Below, piece by piece: positions 47,671 to 60,650 of a DNA stretch of 64,000 nt. This DNA comes from Cycas panzhihuaensis. Lineage: Eukaryota; Cycadophyta. Both the position numbers and the translations under genes were made by a program. Position 1 is the stretch's first letter. The number at the start of each line of letters is the position of its first letter. Location of the stretch: contig CM041465.1 in the NCBI GenBank assembly GCA_023213395.1, positions 106,151,741 through 106,215,740 of the forward strand, in the 5' to 3' direction. The notes under the pieces are model-generated. The model was not told the DNA's origin. It was given only the letters and a program-made list of their open reading frames with translations, and ran no database searches.

Positions 47671-49271
47671 CATTTTATAGATACTGTTTTCTAGCAACAA
47701 ACATTTTCATTATTATTTTCTTACTGTGTAATGGTGGCAGCCATTTTCATTTCATTTTTTTTATAGTTTTTAACATAAAGTTTTTAAAAAAATTAAATTT
47801 AATTGTATAATTTTTCAAATCCAGGTGTTTAAAGAGCTTAGCATCATTGACTCCTATTCCCCTGGTCATATTCAATCTTCACGTGACTGTTAGTCACTTC
47901 AAAAAGGGTTTCTCACTTTTTTATAAATATTTTTCTTTTTCTGTTTTTTCTTTTTCATTTTTTATAGCGTTATTGGCATTTTTTTTTGCCATAAATCCTC
48001 GCTGAGACATCGGTTTCTGATGAAACCACCTCCATTAGATCAGAAAGTTCTTGTAGATCATTTTTTACTAGTCATATGACCAATTTGGTGTAGATTTGAC
48101 CCCATTTCAGTCGATTTAAAGTCAATCATCCCTTTTTTTCAGCGTTTTTTTGACTTTTTACAAAAACATTTTTTGAACTGGTTGCCTTTTATTACCTGGA
48201 AACTATTTTCAACCCAAATTTGTTCTACATTGATCTAGTTCAACAAACTTCAAAACCCATATTTTATTTTATTTTTTAGAATTTATTGTATTATTATTTT
48301 AATCGTTGAAATTGACATTTTAGTATTTTTTTAGCGTTTTAAACATTTTTTTACATAAAATTACTTGTTACTGTTTTTACTGTAACTTTTTTGTTTAATA
48401 TCCAAATTCCATTCTGTCAGCTTTGTTGGGAAGCTAACCCATTCCCCTTCAAATTGATATAGTTTTTCATCCATTCTAAAGTGCTTTTATTTATTTTCAA
48501 ATCTATTTAAGTTGGATTACTTATTAGCCTCCATCTATCATTTTTCGCATATTTTCATATAAAGGTTTTCAAAATTCTTCAACCAAACATATATTTAGTA
48601 GTTTTACAAACATATTTGATTATTTTTCAACACTTTATAAAGTTTTATTAGTGATTTTATGCAATTTTGTGTCCCCTACTCCTGTTGTGCCTCAAAACGA
48701 GGCATATTCCTTTGATTCATCAAAACTTAACTTATAGGAACCCGTTTTCAAAACGGTCAATTCCGTTGGATTTATATTTTGTTTGGCTTCATACTTGTAA
48801 AGTTTCACATCATTTTGATATCATTTAGTATACTTTTGAAGCTGTCTAACTTGAGGTTGTCTTCTAACCCTTCTTTCAAAAAGTTTCTTCATACTCCTTA
48901 TCTTTCAAAGTAAAATATACATATATTTCAATTTTTTCAGCATTATATTAGTATCAAGGAAAAAGATTTATTGCATTAAAGGATTATTCATTTGAAAATC
49001 AAATGTTAAGAAATCTTTATGTTTCATCATCAAAGTTTATTCAAAAGGCATACTTATTGAAAAACTTATTTTATCATTATTGAAAAAATTATTTCTTTAT
49101 TGTGCTTAGTTGATTGACTTTTGAAAGGGCATTACATCTCTTTATATATGGTCATTGGTGTATTGTATTTTTTTTGAAAAATATATCTATAATCATATAT
49201 ATTCATTGTATTTATTGACCTTCTTGACTTAGTAAAAGCATACCTTTATACTAAAGTTTTTTCTTAGTAAA
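47671..49271 (+). other. AT-rich leader of element D; no gene seen
   Basis: This T-rich stretch precedes the Gag-like ORF of D. I found no PBS next to a recognisable LTR end and no domain. It may include an intron or regulatory leader. Confidence 0.4.
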
Positions 49272-50071
49272 ATGGTACAATTTCCCATTTTCAATGGCCA
49301 TAATTTTTCACTATGGTATGACACCATGCAAACTTACTTTATTGAATATAATCTTTTGAAGTATTTACAACATGAATGTGACCTTAGCATTAAAGAAAAT
49401 TTTAGAAAAGATAATGAAGTCTTAGGTTTATTATTTTGCACTATGAATGATGATGTTTTTTCAAAGGCTTCTGAACTAACAACTGTAAATCAATTTGGAA
49501 TGTATTGATTTCTATTTATGGGGGAGATACCCTCTATGTATTTGATGATATTTTTGTTGAGCATATGAGAAAGGTGACAAAATAGGTGGATCATGACGAC
49601 AAAACTAATGAAGATTCAGATCAAATGTAGGACCAACTTGCTACACAAGGATTTGATCCTCCATTTAAGGGGGAGAATGAAAATGAATCATTTGACATGG
49701 TGAAGAATGAATGTGATGATATGACAAAGAATGAACCTGATGATATGACAGTTGTTCAAAGCATAAATACTACACAAGATAAAGTTCAAGTTCAAAGTTT
49801 TCTTAATGTTACAGTTGTCAAAGTCAAAAATATAGCTATTCATCTACATTCAAATCAAGCATCATTTACTTATAGTTTTTTCACATTACTTCATGGTAAA
49901 GAGACAAATGTTATAAAAAGGTTGAAGCATGTTGATGAAGATCAAAATTATAAAGTTTTTTTCAAATACACATTCCATAACTTCAAGGAAAAGATACAAG
50001 TGTCTGTGATGACATTAAGGGGGAGAATGTTAGAGTTAAGTGTCATCACTCCACTCCCACCTTCCAACTAG
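49272..50071 (+). pseudogene. Element D Gag-like ORF and remnant
   Basis: The first 78 codons (49272-49508) read MVQFPIFNGHNFSLWYDTMQ and match the start of copia Gag proteins (F.G.NF..W...M). After a stop, the frame at 49697-50071 starts with an acidic repeat NECDDMTKNEPDDM and has no recognised domain. No protease, integrase or RT lies between it and the 3' LTR, so it depends on help in trans. The last codons of 49697-50071 run over the purine tract into the LTR and are not coding. Confidence 0.6.
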
Positions 50072-50444
50072 GATTGTACACTTAGCCATCTTCAATTAAG
50101 ACATGTGATGCTCAACATGTCAAGGTAAGTAAAGGTAAGTTGAGTTAGTTTCATTTGAGTTAAGTGAATATTATTTTATTATTATTTTGAATCCAGGGGT
50201 TGAGGAGTTTCCCTCCTCCCCCAAACTATAAATATTAAGGGGTGTGCAACCCTGGTGTCTTTAGATACTACCTCCAACATTTAAAAATTTTATAATGCTC
50301 ATTTCTGCTATAATAGATTGAACAATAATGCTTTCATGGTTTATGCTATTGTGATTGTGATATATTGATGTATTGATGCAATATTGGTTTATGGTTATTT
50401 GATATACATTTTGGCCTATTCTCCTGCAAGTATATTTTCCTTCA
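50028..50444 (+). repeat. Element D 3' LTR (417 bp)
   Basis: It starts TGTTAGAGTTAAGTGTC after AAGGGGGAGAA and ends TTTTCCTTCA, followed by AGAAC. CTATAAATA at 50224-50232 is a TATA-like box. Confidence 0.85.
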
Positions 50445-50449
50445 AGAAC

Positions 50450-51120
50450 TAGTATCAAATTAGGGTAGTAGTTTTTTAAATAGTAATATAAAACATTTAA
50501 CTATTGAATTCATGATTCAATGTTTTTAATCTTCTCCCTACTACCCTAGAGCTAACGACTAGGTAGAAATCACTAATAAAATTTTAAAGATAGCTTTATC
50601 CAAGATCTACAGTAAAAGTAGAATAGATTAGGTAGAGTTATTATATTCTATTCTCTAGGTGAATCAGACAACGATTAAGTAACCACATAAATAAACACCT
50701 TTTCAATTGGTGTATGGGTTAGAAGTGACACTTCTATTGGAATTCCAAGTGGAAATCTTTTGAGTGGCTATTCAGCTATGGATGAATGAACAAGACTCGT
50801 GGAATGAGAGAATTATAGAGCTATTAAAGTTAGATGAAAAAAGGGCACAAGCACTATGGGAACTAAAAACTGAGAAATAACAATGGAAGGCTTGATATGA
50901 TTGATACTTAAGAGTACTAAAATTTCATAAAGGTGATTTGGTATTGATGTATGATAGTACATTTCATACAAAACTAGGTAAGTTAAAATTATGCTAGTTA
51001 GGACCATACAAGGTAATTTGTATTAGTAGGAATAGGGTAGTCCAACTCAGATAGTTTGACGATAAAACTCTACCAAAGGTGGTAAATAGTAGTAGGTTAA
51101 AACTTTACATGATGAGATTT
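50450..51120 (+). pseudogene. Element C integrase, second part
   Basis: The core continues directly: LVSN.GS.FLNSNIKHL, SSPYYPRAND, then ITNKILKIALSKI with the DDE Glu changed or nearby, FQLVYGLEVTLLLEFQVEIF and the C-terminal KGDLVLMYDSTFHTKLGKLK with .LGPYKVI (GPY/F). NSSRLKLYM ends the integrase. It is separated from its start by the 3.5-kb D insertion. Confidence 0.85.
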
Positions 51121-51129
51121 AAAAAAAAA

Positions 51130-53281
51130 AAATGATGCAAAATATATGATAGTAATTATGGAGAAGTTAATTAAAGGTGTAATTAGCAATAGTTACCTTC
51201 TTATTAAAAGACAAAATCATGGTAGAGTAATTAAGGTGGTATGAATATAGGAGGTGACCATTATTAAGAATGAATTGATTGTAATCTGTAAAGATCACCT
51301 TTCCATGATTGTGACAAGACAGAAAGAGGGTAAGTACATTAATATGATAGTTGTGAATCAATTTATTTTTCAAACTGATGTTAATCAAATGACACAAGAA
51401 AACCTATGCAAGTAAGGAAGAAGGGAGAAGTGAAAAAATGATAACAGAAGAATGGAAGCACATGACAGTTACTTTTTAAGAATCAGATGATGAGCATATA
51501 CAAAGACAATGGTAGGAAATAAAGATCAAAGAGGAATGTAACAAGAAGACAATAGCCATGGGATTGAACTAGTATGTATTGGTCAGGGTTCTCTTAAATA
51601 TATATAGTTTTTTGTCAATGAAAATTGCATTAGTGGTATGATGACCATCCCTGTTGGATTTCTTGGTAGAGGCAATTGTAAGAGTAATAGGGCTACCCAA
51701 TGAAGGACCAGATATTCCCAAGGATAAACAAATATCTAGAGAACAAGCTACACATGAAATTGGGGCTAAGGAATTGGATGTTTCTACCTCAGGAATTTAA
51801 ATTTTAAGAATTTCATCTAGGGAAATACACTAGATACCTCATTTTATATTTATAAGGGTTATTTTAGGATAAAAGAACTTATTTGTGCCTATTCGTTCAT
51901 GTACCATGTTAATTAAAGTTATAGAAGGCCAAAAGTTTAATTGGGAAAAATTTGTTACTGCTAAATTCCTAAAAAATCTGGAAGCTGTAAAAGGTGCTAC
52001 TCAGTCTGTCTTATTTTTCTATCCTACTCTATTTCAAGGTTTGTTGTTTTTACAATGTCCAAGAATTCACTTACTAGAAGTTGAGGAAGGATAATCTCTT
52101 CTAGCAAAATAAACAGAATTATATTCAAGAGAATGAGGACGAGGTTCTTTGCCATTAACTCATCTACATGAACAAGTTAGCAATTGGCTTCACCCATAGT
52201 GGTCAGCAAACACTCCCTAGTCGTGTCCTATAAGAGAAGAAGAAATAGAGGAGAAATCACAAGTAGAGGCAATGTCATAGAATCCAATAGGAATGCAAAA
52301 CCAAATGAAAATAGAAGAAAGGAGTAGGAAAGTAGAAATAAGAGAAGGGAAATGGAAGGTAGGGGAAGAACTTACCACAAATAAGGGGGAAGTAGAACAA
52401 GTATAGAAAAAGGCAAGAACAATTAAACCATTAAATCATAAAGAAGAGGAGAAATAGAGAAGGAAAAAATAGCAGTAGAGAAGAGACAATAGGAAAATTT
52501 AGAAGAATTAAATAATTAAGCACTAAAAATAGAATTCAATCAATCTGAGGAATATTTAGAAGAAGGCCTTGATCTGATGAATTATTACCTACAAGATGTA
52601 TCCTAATGGAATACTTTCTTCCTAGTAAGGGTAACAAGATAAATCATAACAGAGTTGGAACAAAGGAATAGAAGACCTCCACTAGATATGTAAAGGATTC
52701 AGAAGATTGAAGAAAATCTAGTAGCAACAGAATCCCATTTGGAATTTTTGAAGAAATTCATTTTGACTTGGGTAAGAGATACCAATGAAATCACATCCAA
52801 AATTTGAGCATTTAAAAACTACTTCTATTAGGAAGTTACCCCAAGATTACATGAAGTAATCTATAAATTGGGCATATAGATACTTGAGATAGAAGAATAT
52901 GTAAAACATGTGACTAAATTTTGGGCAAAGATATGTCATTTATGGCAAGATTTGTCAAGGATGGAGCAAACACATAATTAGGTGAAGGAAGAAATTATAA
53001 AGTTATATAAGAGGGGAAAACCAACATTGGCATAATTGGATATGTTAAGAGATCTTGCAATCCTTGTAGACCATTATTGTTCATAAGGAATTTGAATCTT
53101 GTTAATTATTATATGACCAGGTACAAATTATATCCATTAAGCAATGAATCATTTGCATAAAGAGTTAAATAATATGTGAACGATTGAATAATTGTTATTT
53201 TTGAGAGGGGGGAAGGAATAGGTGAAGGAAGAAAAAATTTTACAAACAAGTAAGGGTACTTATTGGTTTTGTGATGGGGGA
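51130..53281 (+). pseudogene. Extra 3' ORF region of element C, with polypurine tract
   Basis: Between the integrase and the 3' LTR, 2.1 kb hold degraded coding stretches. The clearest is 51885-52094, with FNWEKFVTAKFLKNLEAVKG. A Lys/Glu-rich part (52290-52560) and KFILTWVRDTNEITSKI (about 52755) follow. The layout equals that of element G past its integrase. I recognise no function. GTGATGGGGGA (53270-53280) is the polypurine tract. Confidence 0.5.
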
Positions 53282-54082
53282 GATATGTGTGGGCAAAATT
53301 ACACACATAATTTTGAAAAGGAATTTTGAATTTTATAAGTTAGACTATGAGTGAATTATAGTCAAGAAGTGATTATGAGCAGATTATGATCGAGAGTAGA
53401 TTGTGATTCATGATCATGAGCAGATCATGGTTCAAGTTGAGATTGTAAGAAGATCATGGTTCAGGTTGAGATCCTGAGCAGATTGTGGTTCAGGTCACAA
53501 TCATGAGTAAATCATGGTTCATGTTGAGATCATGAGCATATCATGAACATACCATGGTTCAAGTTGTCATTACAAGCAAATCACAGTTTGAGTCGTGATT
53601 GTGAGTAGATCATAGTTTGGGTCGTGATTGTAAGCAAATCATAGTCAGTTATAAGCATGAGCTAATCATAGTGAAGAATGTAATTACAAACAGATTGTAA
53701 TTAAGGGCAATGATATAATAATGATTTGAATGTACTTTGGAACACATCAGTAAATCAACCATTATTTTTAGTTGTAATGAATGATAGTTGACACCATTGG
53801 AAATTATGGATAAATAAGAGTGAAAAGGGCCCGGGGGGGGGGGGGGGGGGGGGGGGGGTGGTGTTGGATTATGATGATGATGATTACCTTGTAGAAATCT
53901 TATTGTTGTATGTTTGATTAGCCATCAACTTTCTATGTACTGTTAAGTCTATGTCTAGTTATGAGAGGACAAGATGTAGTTCCCTATCTTAATGGTATTA
54001 TATTTTATATCACATTGGTATTCTTTGTGCTTGCCTTATTCATTGATGAATGATTGGTAAACAAATAGGTGCATGGCACATA
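53282..54082 (+). repeat. Element C 3' LTR (801 bp), with a 26-G run
   Basis: It matches 40185-40975. It contains the 29-bp minisatellite (53371-53645) and an uninterrupted run of 26 G at 53833-53858 where the 5' LTR has only AAAAGGGGGC. It ends GGCACATA, followed by GTCAC. Confidence 0.88.
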
Positions 54083-54087
54083 GTCAC

Positions 54088-56353
54088 AAATATAATTTTT
54101 TAATGCTATTTTTTAAACAGAAAAAAAGGAAGCTAAAGAGCTATAAAATATAGCCCTAATCACCATGTAAATGTAATAAATCTACTATAAAAAAAAATAG
54201 TTAAAAAATAAAGAAAAAATAGATTCTTATAGCTATTTATATGGATTATTTTGAATTCCATTTAATTATTTAAATTTTTTAGTAAATATATTTTGTGTTA
54301 TAGCCAATATAAAAGAAAAAAAGGGTTTTATTATAATAGTTATTAAAAAAAGAAAAAGAACTACTAAAAAGAAAATTTGATGCTACTATATGTTGTAAAA
54401 CTTACTCTTGTGGATTTGCATTGCTTATGCTTTCTTACTACTATTGTGTCTAAAACCCTATATAGGATTTGAATAAAAATGAAGGAAATATGTGTGTGTG
54501 TGTGTGTTTATTTATTTCAAATGTTAGCAACAAATTGCATTCATTTAAAATATAAAAATCCGATATCTAGGACCATTTCTCTAGTGTGTAGGTAAACAAT
54601 GGCATATTGGTAGAGAATGAAGAGTTAATTCATCAATGGAATGGAGTTGCCTAGAATCCATTCATAAAGGTGCAAGATGCCTTGACTAACTTGGTAGCAA
54701 GTGATAGATGTATAAGCATGTTCACATGTGATATGATCCATCGACAATAAGAGAGTGATGAAATAGATAAAGTATACACAAAGAGGAGTTAAAGAAAGTA
54801 AGCACATAGATAAGATACACACATATATGCTAATGGTAGAAACTCACCTAAGATGAAGTTGGGAGGATCAATGGTGGGATGACACCTACAAATACCTCAA
54901 CATCGAGTGAATAAATGACTTAATAGAGTGCATACTTGTAGTGAAAACACTTCAAGGCAAATATTAGAGATAATGAGAAGAAAGCAAGTTGTTGGAGATG
55001 CAATAAATAAAGTCAGATGCCATATAATGGAATTAGCACATGAGTATGGCATCACTAAGCTATCAAATGATTAACTATGTAGACTAGTAATAAATGAAGA
55101 AACTTCAAGACTGTGTCATTATCCTACATATGGAGAATGCAAGACTATGTTGCTATCCTACATATGGAAAAGACATAACAATTTATAATGGACATTGGTA
55201 ATCTCCTTGGTTGCATTTTTTGGTTCTAATCTATGATTATAAGCATGAATAAGCCCTTATCCCCATGCATGAAAGCACTATAAATCATGTATGCACCAAT
55301 GACAAGATTTTCATTTTATGGTAGTTCAAAATTATGTTGAATGTTATATTGAAAATTAAATTATATTTGATTATTTTTTGAAATATGTAGAGCTCCTTAA
55401 TTTAGGACCTTGGTTACATAAGGACCCAACATGACCTTCTGCCTAGTGTTAAAGGGGTTTATGCCCTTTTTTCAATCCTTTGTCACTTTGTAATGATATA
55501 TGCTCACTCTTTTAGTGATAATTTGAGCCTATAAAATCGATTTTCAAATCTAGAAAAAGCAACAAAAAGCTAACTTGATTATTTACATAATTACAAGTCT
55601 TGCAATTTATTTTGTAGTGATTTTAAAAGTACTTTTTCATTATTTTAGGTAGAGTTTACCTTTTCATTAGTTCAAAATTATTTGATAATAATTTTATTAA
55701 TAGAATGTACCTCAAAACGGGAAAAAAGTATAAACATTTATATCATTGGCTCTATTGTTATACCCTACAAAACCCTTTTTTAATAAAAAAATCTCAAAAA
55801 TATCACAAAAGAGAATTGTTTGTAATGTCTTAGGTTACATCCATTATTTATGTCATTGTTAAATTATAATTGTTAGATATATGTAAGCCTATAAGGCATT
55901 TATGAGGCCATAGAGCCCCTTTTCATGTATTTTCTAACTATTAGATCTAATGAATGATGTATTTCCTACTATTAAAGCTAGTGAATGTTGTAATTTTAAT
56001 ACTTAGATATTGAAAAAAGATAATATATAGTCTCATTAAGTAAGAGGTAGGATGCTCTTTATACTACTCTTGCACTTATTTTTAGCTCACTTAACTTAGT
56101 CACAAAAAACAATGTGTTTCTAGAGTGTTTCTGATATGGTGTTGACTAAACCATACACCCAAAGGAGCCAACTTATGAATTGGTAACTATAATATTTAGT
56201 TACTAATATGGACTAGTGGATGGAGCATCCTTCATACACATGCCACTAGAATTGAAATTATTTGAAGTAGCTTGATTTCTAGTAAAATTAAAGACTAAAA
56301 ATATTTTTTGATCTAGTATTTATCGTTATATAATTATATATTACAGGAGAGAA
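54088..56353 (+). other. Interior of element B, right part; non-coding
   Basis: AT-rich DNA without recognisable domains. It contains a short (TG)n run (54490-54507) and a 34-bp tandem duplication at 55106-55173 (CAAGACT..TCCTACATATGGA twice). A purine stretch ACAGGAGAGAA precedes the right LTR. Confidence 0.5.
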
Positions 56354-56718
56354 TGCTAGGTAGTAATATCCAATTATATAAGTTATAACCCAAAACCCTT
56401 TATAATCTCTCAAATATTCACTAATTTTATATCATAATCACTTAGATATATGTGCCACTTAGAATGTATAAGAGCACACAAAGATTGACTTTGAGGGTGC
56501 TCCATTTGAGATGCGATGTATTGTAACTATATACTTGATTCTTTAAATATAATGAAGTTTAACCATTCTTCCATATTTATTGTTCTTACTTATGTATACA
56601 TATTTCATTATTTTGTGCTCTATTTATCTCATCTTTTACTCACTTATTTCCTAGTTTCATTCTTAGTTGAGTTAATTTTATTGTTTATTTCTTTCCATAT
56701 ACTTTCCACCCAACATCA
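56354..56718 (+). repeat. Element B right LTR (365 bp)
   Basis: It starts TGCTAGGTAGTAATATCC and ends CCCAACATCA; it matches 39470-39824. Behind it lie two PBS-like copies, TGGTATTTAAATTATTCC (56719) and TGGTATCAAAGC (about 56752). Confidence 0.85.
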
Positions 56719-56799
56719 TGGTATTTAAATTATTCCTAAAAACCAACATTGTGGTATCAAAGCTATTCTAAAAAAACTAATAAAATATTAGAAAGAATC

Positions 56800-57686
56800 A
56801 TAATAATCTAAAGGACGATGCTTGTACTAATCGACACACATCATGCTCTTTATTTTTTTTCATTATCAAATTAAATTGTATAAAGATTTCCTGTTTGACA
56901 ATAACCTTAAAACTTATTTATCTTGTTTTCTATAAGACATCTTTTAGAATCAAATTTAACTATAAAATTTTTCTTTGCTTTTGTAATTTGGCTAATTGAT
57001 AACATTTTTTTCTTTAATCCAAGGACATATAAAACACTATTGACCTTACATTCTTATTGTTATTCATTAATATTTAAATTATGCCACTTTCTTTAGTTAT
57101 ATGTTCTATATTATTATCAAAGAACATTGCTTCACTATTATTCTCCTTTGTTATGTTCATAAAAACTTTGTTATTGAAGGTCATGTGGTAAGAATAATCA
57201 CTATTAAAGTACCATGCTACTACTTCATTATTATTAGTTAAAGTTATAAATAATTGGGTTGAATACTTATTATCATACTAAATAAAGTTATTATGATGTT
57301 GATTAAGTATGTCTTTATAGTTATTAATGTGATAGTTTTGACTCATGTTGTAATTGTGGTTCTAATAATCAATTATTTGATCATTTTTGTAGTTGTTAAA
57401 GTAATGATGATTTCCTTAGTTTTGTTGGGGTTGTTTGTCTCCTCTATGTTAAGTGATATGGCTACCCCTTACTTGAGTCTGGTTGAACCTACAATAAAAG
57501 GTAAGATGTCTAATTTTTTCACATACATAGCATGATCTTCCTTTATTTTTTAGTCCTTGGTTTCTTTATCCATTTGGAATAAATATGCCTCTACCTCTAG
57601 TCCTAAAAGCAAAGCCCCCTTTGCCTCTTTCATACCGTTGAGGCTTCTCTACTTTATTGAATAAGTATCCTTGAAATCCATCCAAA
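56800..57686 (-). pseudogene. Element A: copia Gag zinc knuckle, protease and linker
   Basis: Reading leftwards: GFQGYLFNKVEKPQRYERGK, RGRGIFIPNG, an intact CCHC knuckle CYVCEKIRHLTFYC (57532-57491), the protease motif AWYFNSDYSYHMT (about 57218-57180) with DSG changed to NSD, then KKMLSISQITKAKK and VKFDSKRCLIENKI. After RLVQASSF (near 56815) the match ends; the HHCC part of the integrase is missing. Confidence 0.78.
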
Positions 57687-57992
57687 TGTTAAGAGTTAAT
57701 GTTTAATGTGTCTAGGAGAATATTATGTCTAAGATTTATTAATGTGAAGTCCTTAAGGGGTATTATGTCATGGTCTATAGGCTAGTAATAATGATTATAT
57801 TAAAGGTCTAATAGATGTATTGAGTCAAGTTATTAAATGTGCTTAGGCACATATTTATCTGTAACACCTAATAATAGGTAAAGAAATTATCAACTATGGT
57901 TAGAGAAGTTAGTGATAAGATAAAGCATAAATATGTACTCATCTCCTTTCAATAATTATCAATAGAGAAGATTTAATATGCATGTTTTGACA
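57687..57992 (+). repeat. Element H 5' LTR (306 bp)
   Basis: It starts TGTTAAGAGTTAATG and ends GTTTTGACA. It matches 61792-62066 closely. Confidence 0.9.
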
Positions 57993-59911
57993 TGGTATTA
58001 GAGTAGGTGCACATATGCGTGGGTGCTTGAAGATAAATTTGCTTATGAGGAGATCATTTATAGCCCAATTGAAATTGATCCAGTCAAAATTAGTATTGTT
58101 GGTTATTGGTGCAAGTTTAAAAAGAGCCAAGAAAGTTGTAGGATGAAGAAAATAAAAATAAAGTTTACAATGAAGGAGAAGAAGAAGTCCTTGATAGCTT
58201 TCATCACAATCAGTCCTCAATGAGTAGTGTGTTAGGGCTTCCCTCAAAAGTCATTATAGGCATTAATGAAGATTGCTTATGGACGTTTCCAGTTATTGCA
58301 CATGCAAATTAATTTAAGGGATTTCCACAAAAAACAAATAAATTTATGATAAGAACATTTGCCTTAAACCACATCAATGATTGGAAAATAAAAAATGGCT
58401 CATCTAAATAATGGATAATCCACTGCCAACAATGGCAACTCAATATAAGTGAAAACTTAAGACAAAATAAGTTGTCGAATGCTATACTTATTAAACAGTT
58501 AAATAACACAGAAGATAAAATACTGTTGCGGCAAGAGTTTAAACCTCTAAAGCTTTGAATAACTTGAGAAGTGAGAATGATAGAATTCCTACTATTACAA
58601 CTAATATTTCTATGGTGGGGTTGCAATATATTAAGTATTTGTCAAAGAAATTCATCCCATTAATTATTATTCTTAGAACCTCATTTTATTCCTTAATATT
58701 GATTTTCTTATAATATCTATGAACATTGTATCTAGCATTGATATATATGGCATAGATGATAAGTGCACATAATAAGCAAGATCATTATTTTATTATATGA
58801 ATGATGGGAGGCTATCAAAGAAGACAAGAACGTATTGGGTGTGTCCAATGAGTGCATGAGGAGGTTGATGCATGATTTTGGTGATTGTTAGATTAAGAGA
58901 AGTGGGATTTCCATTAGACAGTGCAGGGAAGAATCCACTTTGAAGAAAAACCACAAGACATGTATCCATAGGAAGCATACATATATGTGGTGTGACTTAG
59001 GTACTGTGATGATTAATGCCTATTTGGAGGGATGATGATCCCTTGAAGTCAACCTTCATAATTTAAAGAAGGAATATCACAGAGGCATCATTAGGAGGAG
59101 GATGAAATTAGATGCAATAATCTTTGTAGATATTTAATAAAAATGGTCTACCATTATTCAGACCTACTAGAATAGAATACCTGAATACCTTTTGAAATAG
59201 TAGGTAGCGGCATAAGTTTCTTTAAATCAATCAATTTGATTGATATTTCATTTATAGTTTATAATTTATTCATTAGATAAATATTATTAAGATGTTTTCC
59301 TATTGATTGAATGAATCTATTTAACTTGTAATTTGATTTGCAGAAGGAGGTTTGATTTTTGATCTATAAAGGAAGTTTAATTTTTTATCTACTAAACTTT
59401 TTTCAAACTGTTAAGTAAAATTTAATTAGATTGAAACCAAATTGAAAACTACATACTTAAAATAGAATAAGGAATATTTAGTTATTGGAATCAATTAGAT
59501 TAGAATGTAATTTAAAGTCTACCAGACCCCTAGCCATTAAGACTCTGGTCTTATGAAGCCTTAATATGACTTATTATTTAAAGGGGTTAAAACTTTAATA
59601 ACCTTAATTGATTTTTCATAAGGAGGTAATTATACATTTTTCATCATATCTCCTCAATTAGGCATCTGATTCTTGAACTGTCTAAACTATTGAAATTCTC
59701 ATTTACCATACTATAGTCTAGAATGTGATTTAAGTGTTTTGTCACAAATTTGTTAGAGTTATTATATGCTCATGATTAACTCATTATCACAATCATGGAG
59801 TTAGATGACATCATCTTTTTTATGCCCAAAGAGAATGAGTACTACTTAATAGACTTTCCTATTTCTCTACCTAAGTACGTAGAAATAAATTATATATGTT
59901 AGGCAAATAAA

Positions 59912-60650
59912 ATGGAAGGTATATTTATGTACAAAAGGCTACACAAAATCATCACTAACGGTTATGATAGGTTAATTGATGTAGAAGGGGAAGAAAACTT
60001 TAGGAAGAAAAATAACATAATAATTGATGTTATGCTTGTTGCATTAAATAAAGATAAGCTTCTACCTTCCTACCATTTTCTCATTCCTACAATTCATGAC
60101 GTTGGAACTATTAAAGAAGCTTGGAACTTCTTGAAGAATATGTATGAAACGATGCTTGAAAAGGTGTAAGTGATTGTTAAAAATGTAAATAACTTTTGTG
60201 ATGCAAGTAAAAAGGATGAAAAACTTACAAAAAATGCAGAAGAAAAAATCTCTCTTAGAGAATAGGTTATGTATAGCAACCTAACCAAGAATAAAAAAAG
60301 GAAGTTGAAGAGGAAAGCCAAAAAGATGAATGCAAGTAGTTAGGTTGATTCTAGTAAGAATGAAACTCACATAGATTCATCTGATGATTTTTATCATAAA
60401 GAAGAAATAAAGGTATATGAATCTATTTATGAGAATAGGTCCTTTGTTGAAATAGGAATAAGTGAACATAATGAATCTATCAAAGTACCAAATGAGTCTA
60501 ATGATTTGACTCTAGATCATTATTTAGAATATGAGAAAGAAGAAGAAAATAAAGAACTAAATATTGAGAAGAGAATTATCTCACCTATATTTTCTTCTAG
60601 CATCTTGAGTTACAACATTTTGATAGAAAAGACTATATTATAGGTTGATG
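59912..60650 (+). pseudogene. Element H Gag-like frame
   Basis: The frame 59912-60169 reads MEGIFMYKRLHKIITNGYDR and ends TIKEAWNFLKNMYETMLEKV, the pattern of copia Gag (W...M...K.L...EAW..L...Y). A stop follows at 60167-60169, then an acidic Ser/Glu-rich stretch (to about 60650). No zinc knuckle is seen. The open frame at 58023-58223 is upstream, in the leader, without known motif. 60967-61185 is also open but unrecognised. Confidence 0.5.

Larger units (their letters stand above)
46969..50444 (+). mobile_element. Element D: non-autonomous LTR retrotransposon (copia type), TSD AGAAC, in the integrase of C
   Basis: AGAAC lies at 46964-46968 and 50445-50449. The 3' LTR (50028-50444) starts TGTTAGAGTTAAGT after the purine tract AAGGGGGAGAA; the left end starts TATTGGAGTTAAGT, so both ends are LTR ends. 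Removal of D restores the reading FGCLLELVSN of the C integrase. Inside are a copia-type Gag piece and no pol. Only the first 14 or so bases of the 5' LTR match; the rest is replaced. Confidence 0.88.
40185..54082 (+). mobile_element. Element C: Ty3/gypsy retrotransposon, TSD GTCAC, hosting a TRIM and element D
   Basis: LTRs are at 40185-40975 and 53282-54082; GTCAC flanks both ends (40180-40184 and 54083-54087). The PBS TAGTTCCATTGCC (40977) resembles the Athila/Asp type after CpG decay. Gag with zinc knuckles, protease, a second Gag-like block, RT, RNase H, integrase and an extra 3' ORF follow. It is the same family as element G. Nonsense codons are everywhere. Confidence 0.88.
39470..56718 (+). 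mobile_element. Element B: LTR retrotransposon of copia type, split by gypsy C
   Basis: Matching LTRs at 39470-39824 and 56354-56718 and an initiator-Met PBS TGGTATTAGAGCC (39825) define B. The interior is 39825-40184 and 54083-56353, once gypsy C is removed; I see no pol domain in it, so B looks non-autonomous or gutted. The right LTR is also followed by PBS-like sequence (56719) and no target duplication was found, so the right side is rearranged. Confidence 0.75.

Noticed and set aside
47407-47700. 97-codon minus-strand ORF
   Set aside because: Its middle is the (TA)n repeat and its rest lies in the foreign segment of D; no domain or splice pattern supports a gene.
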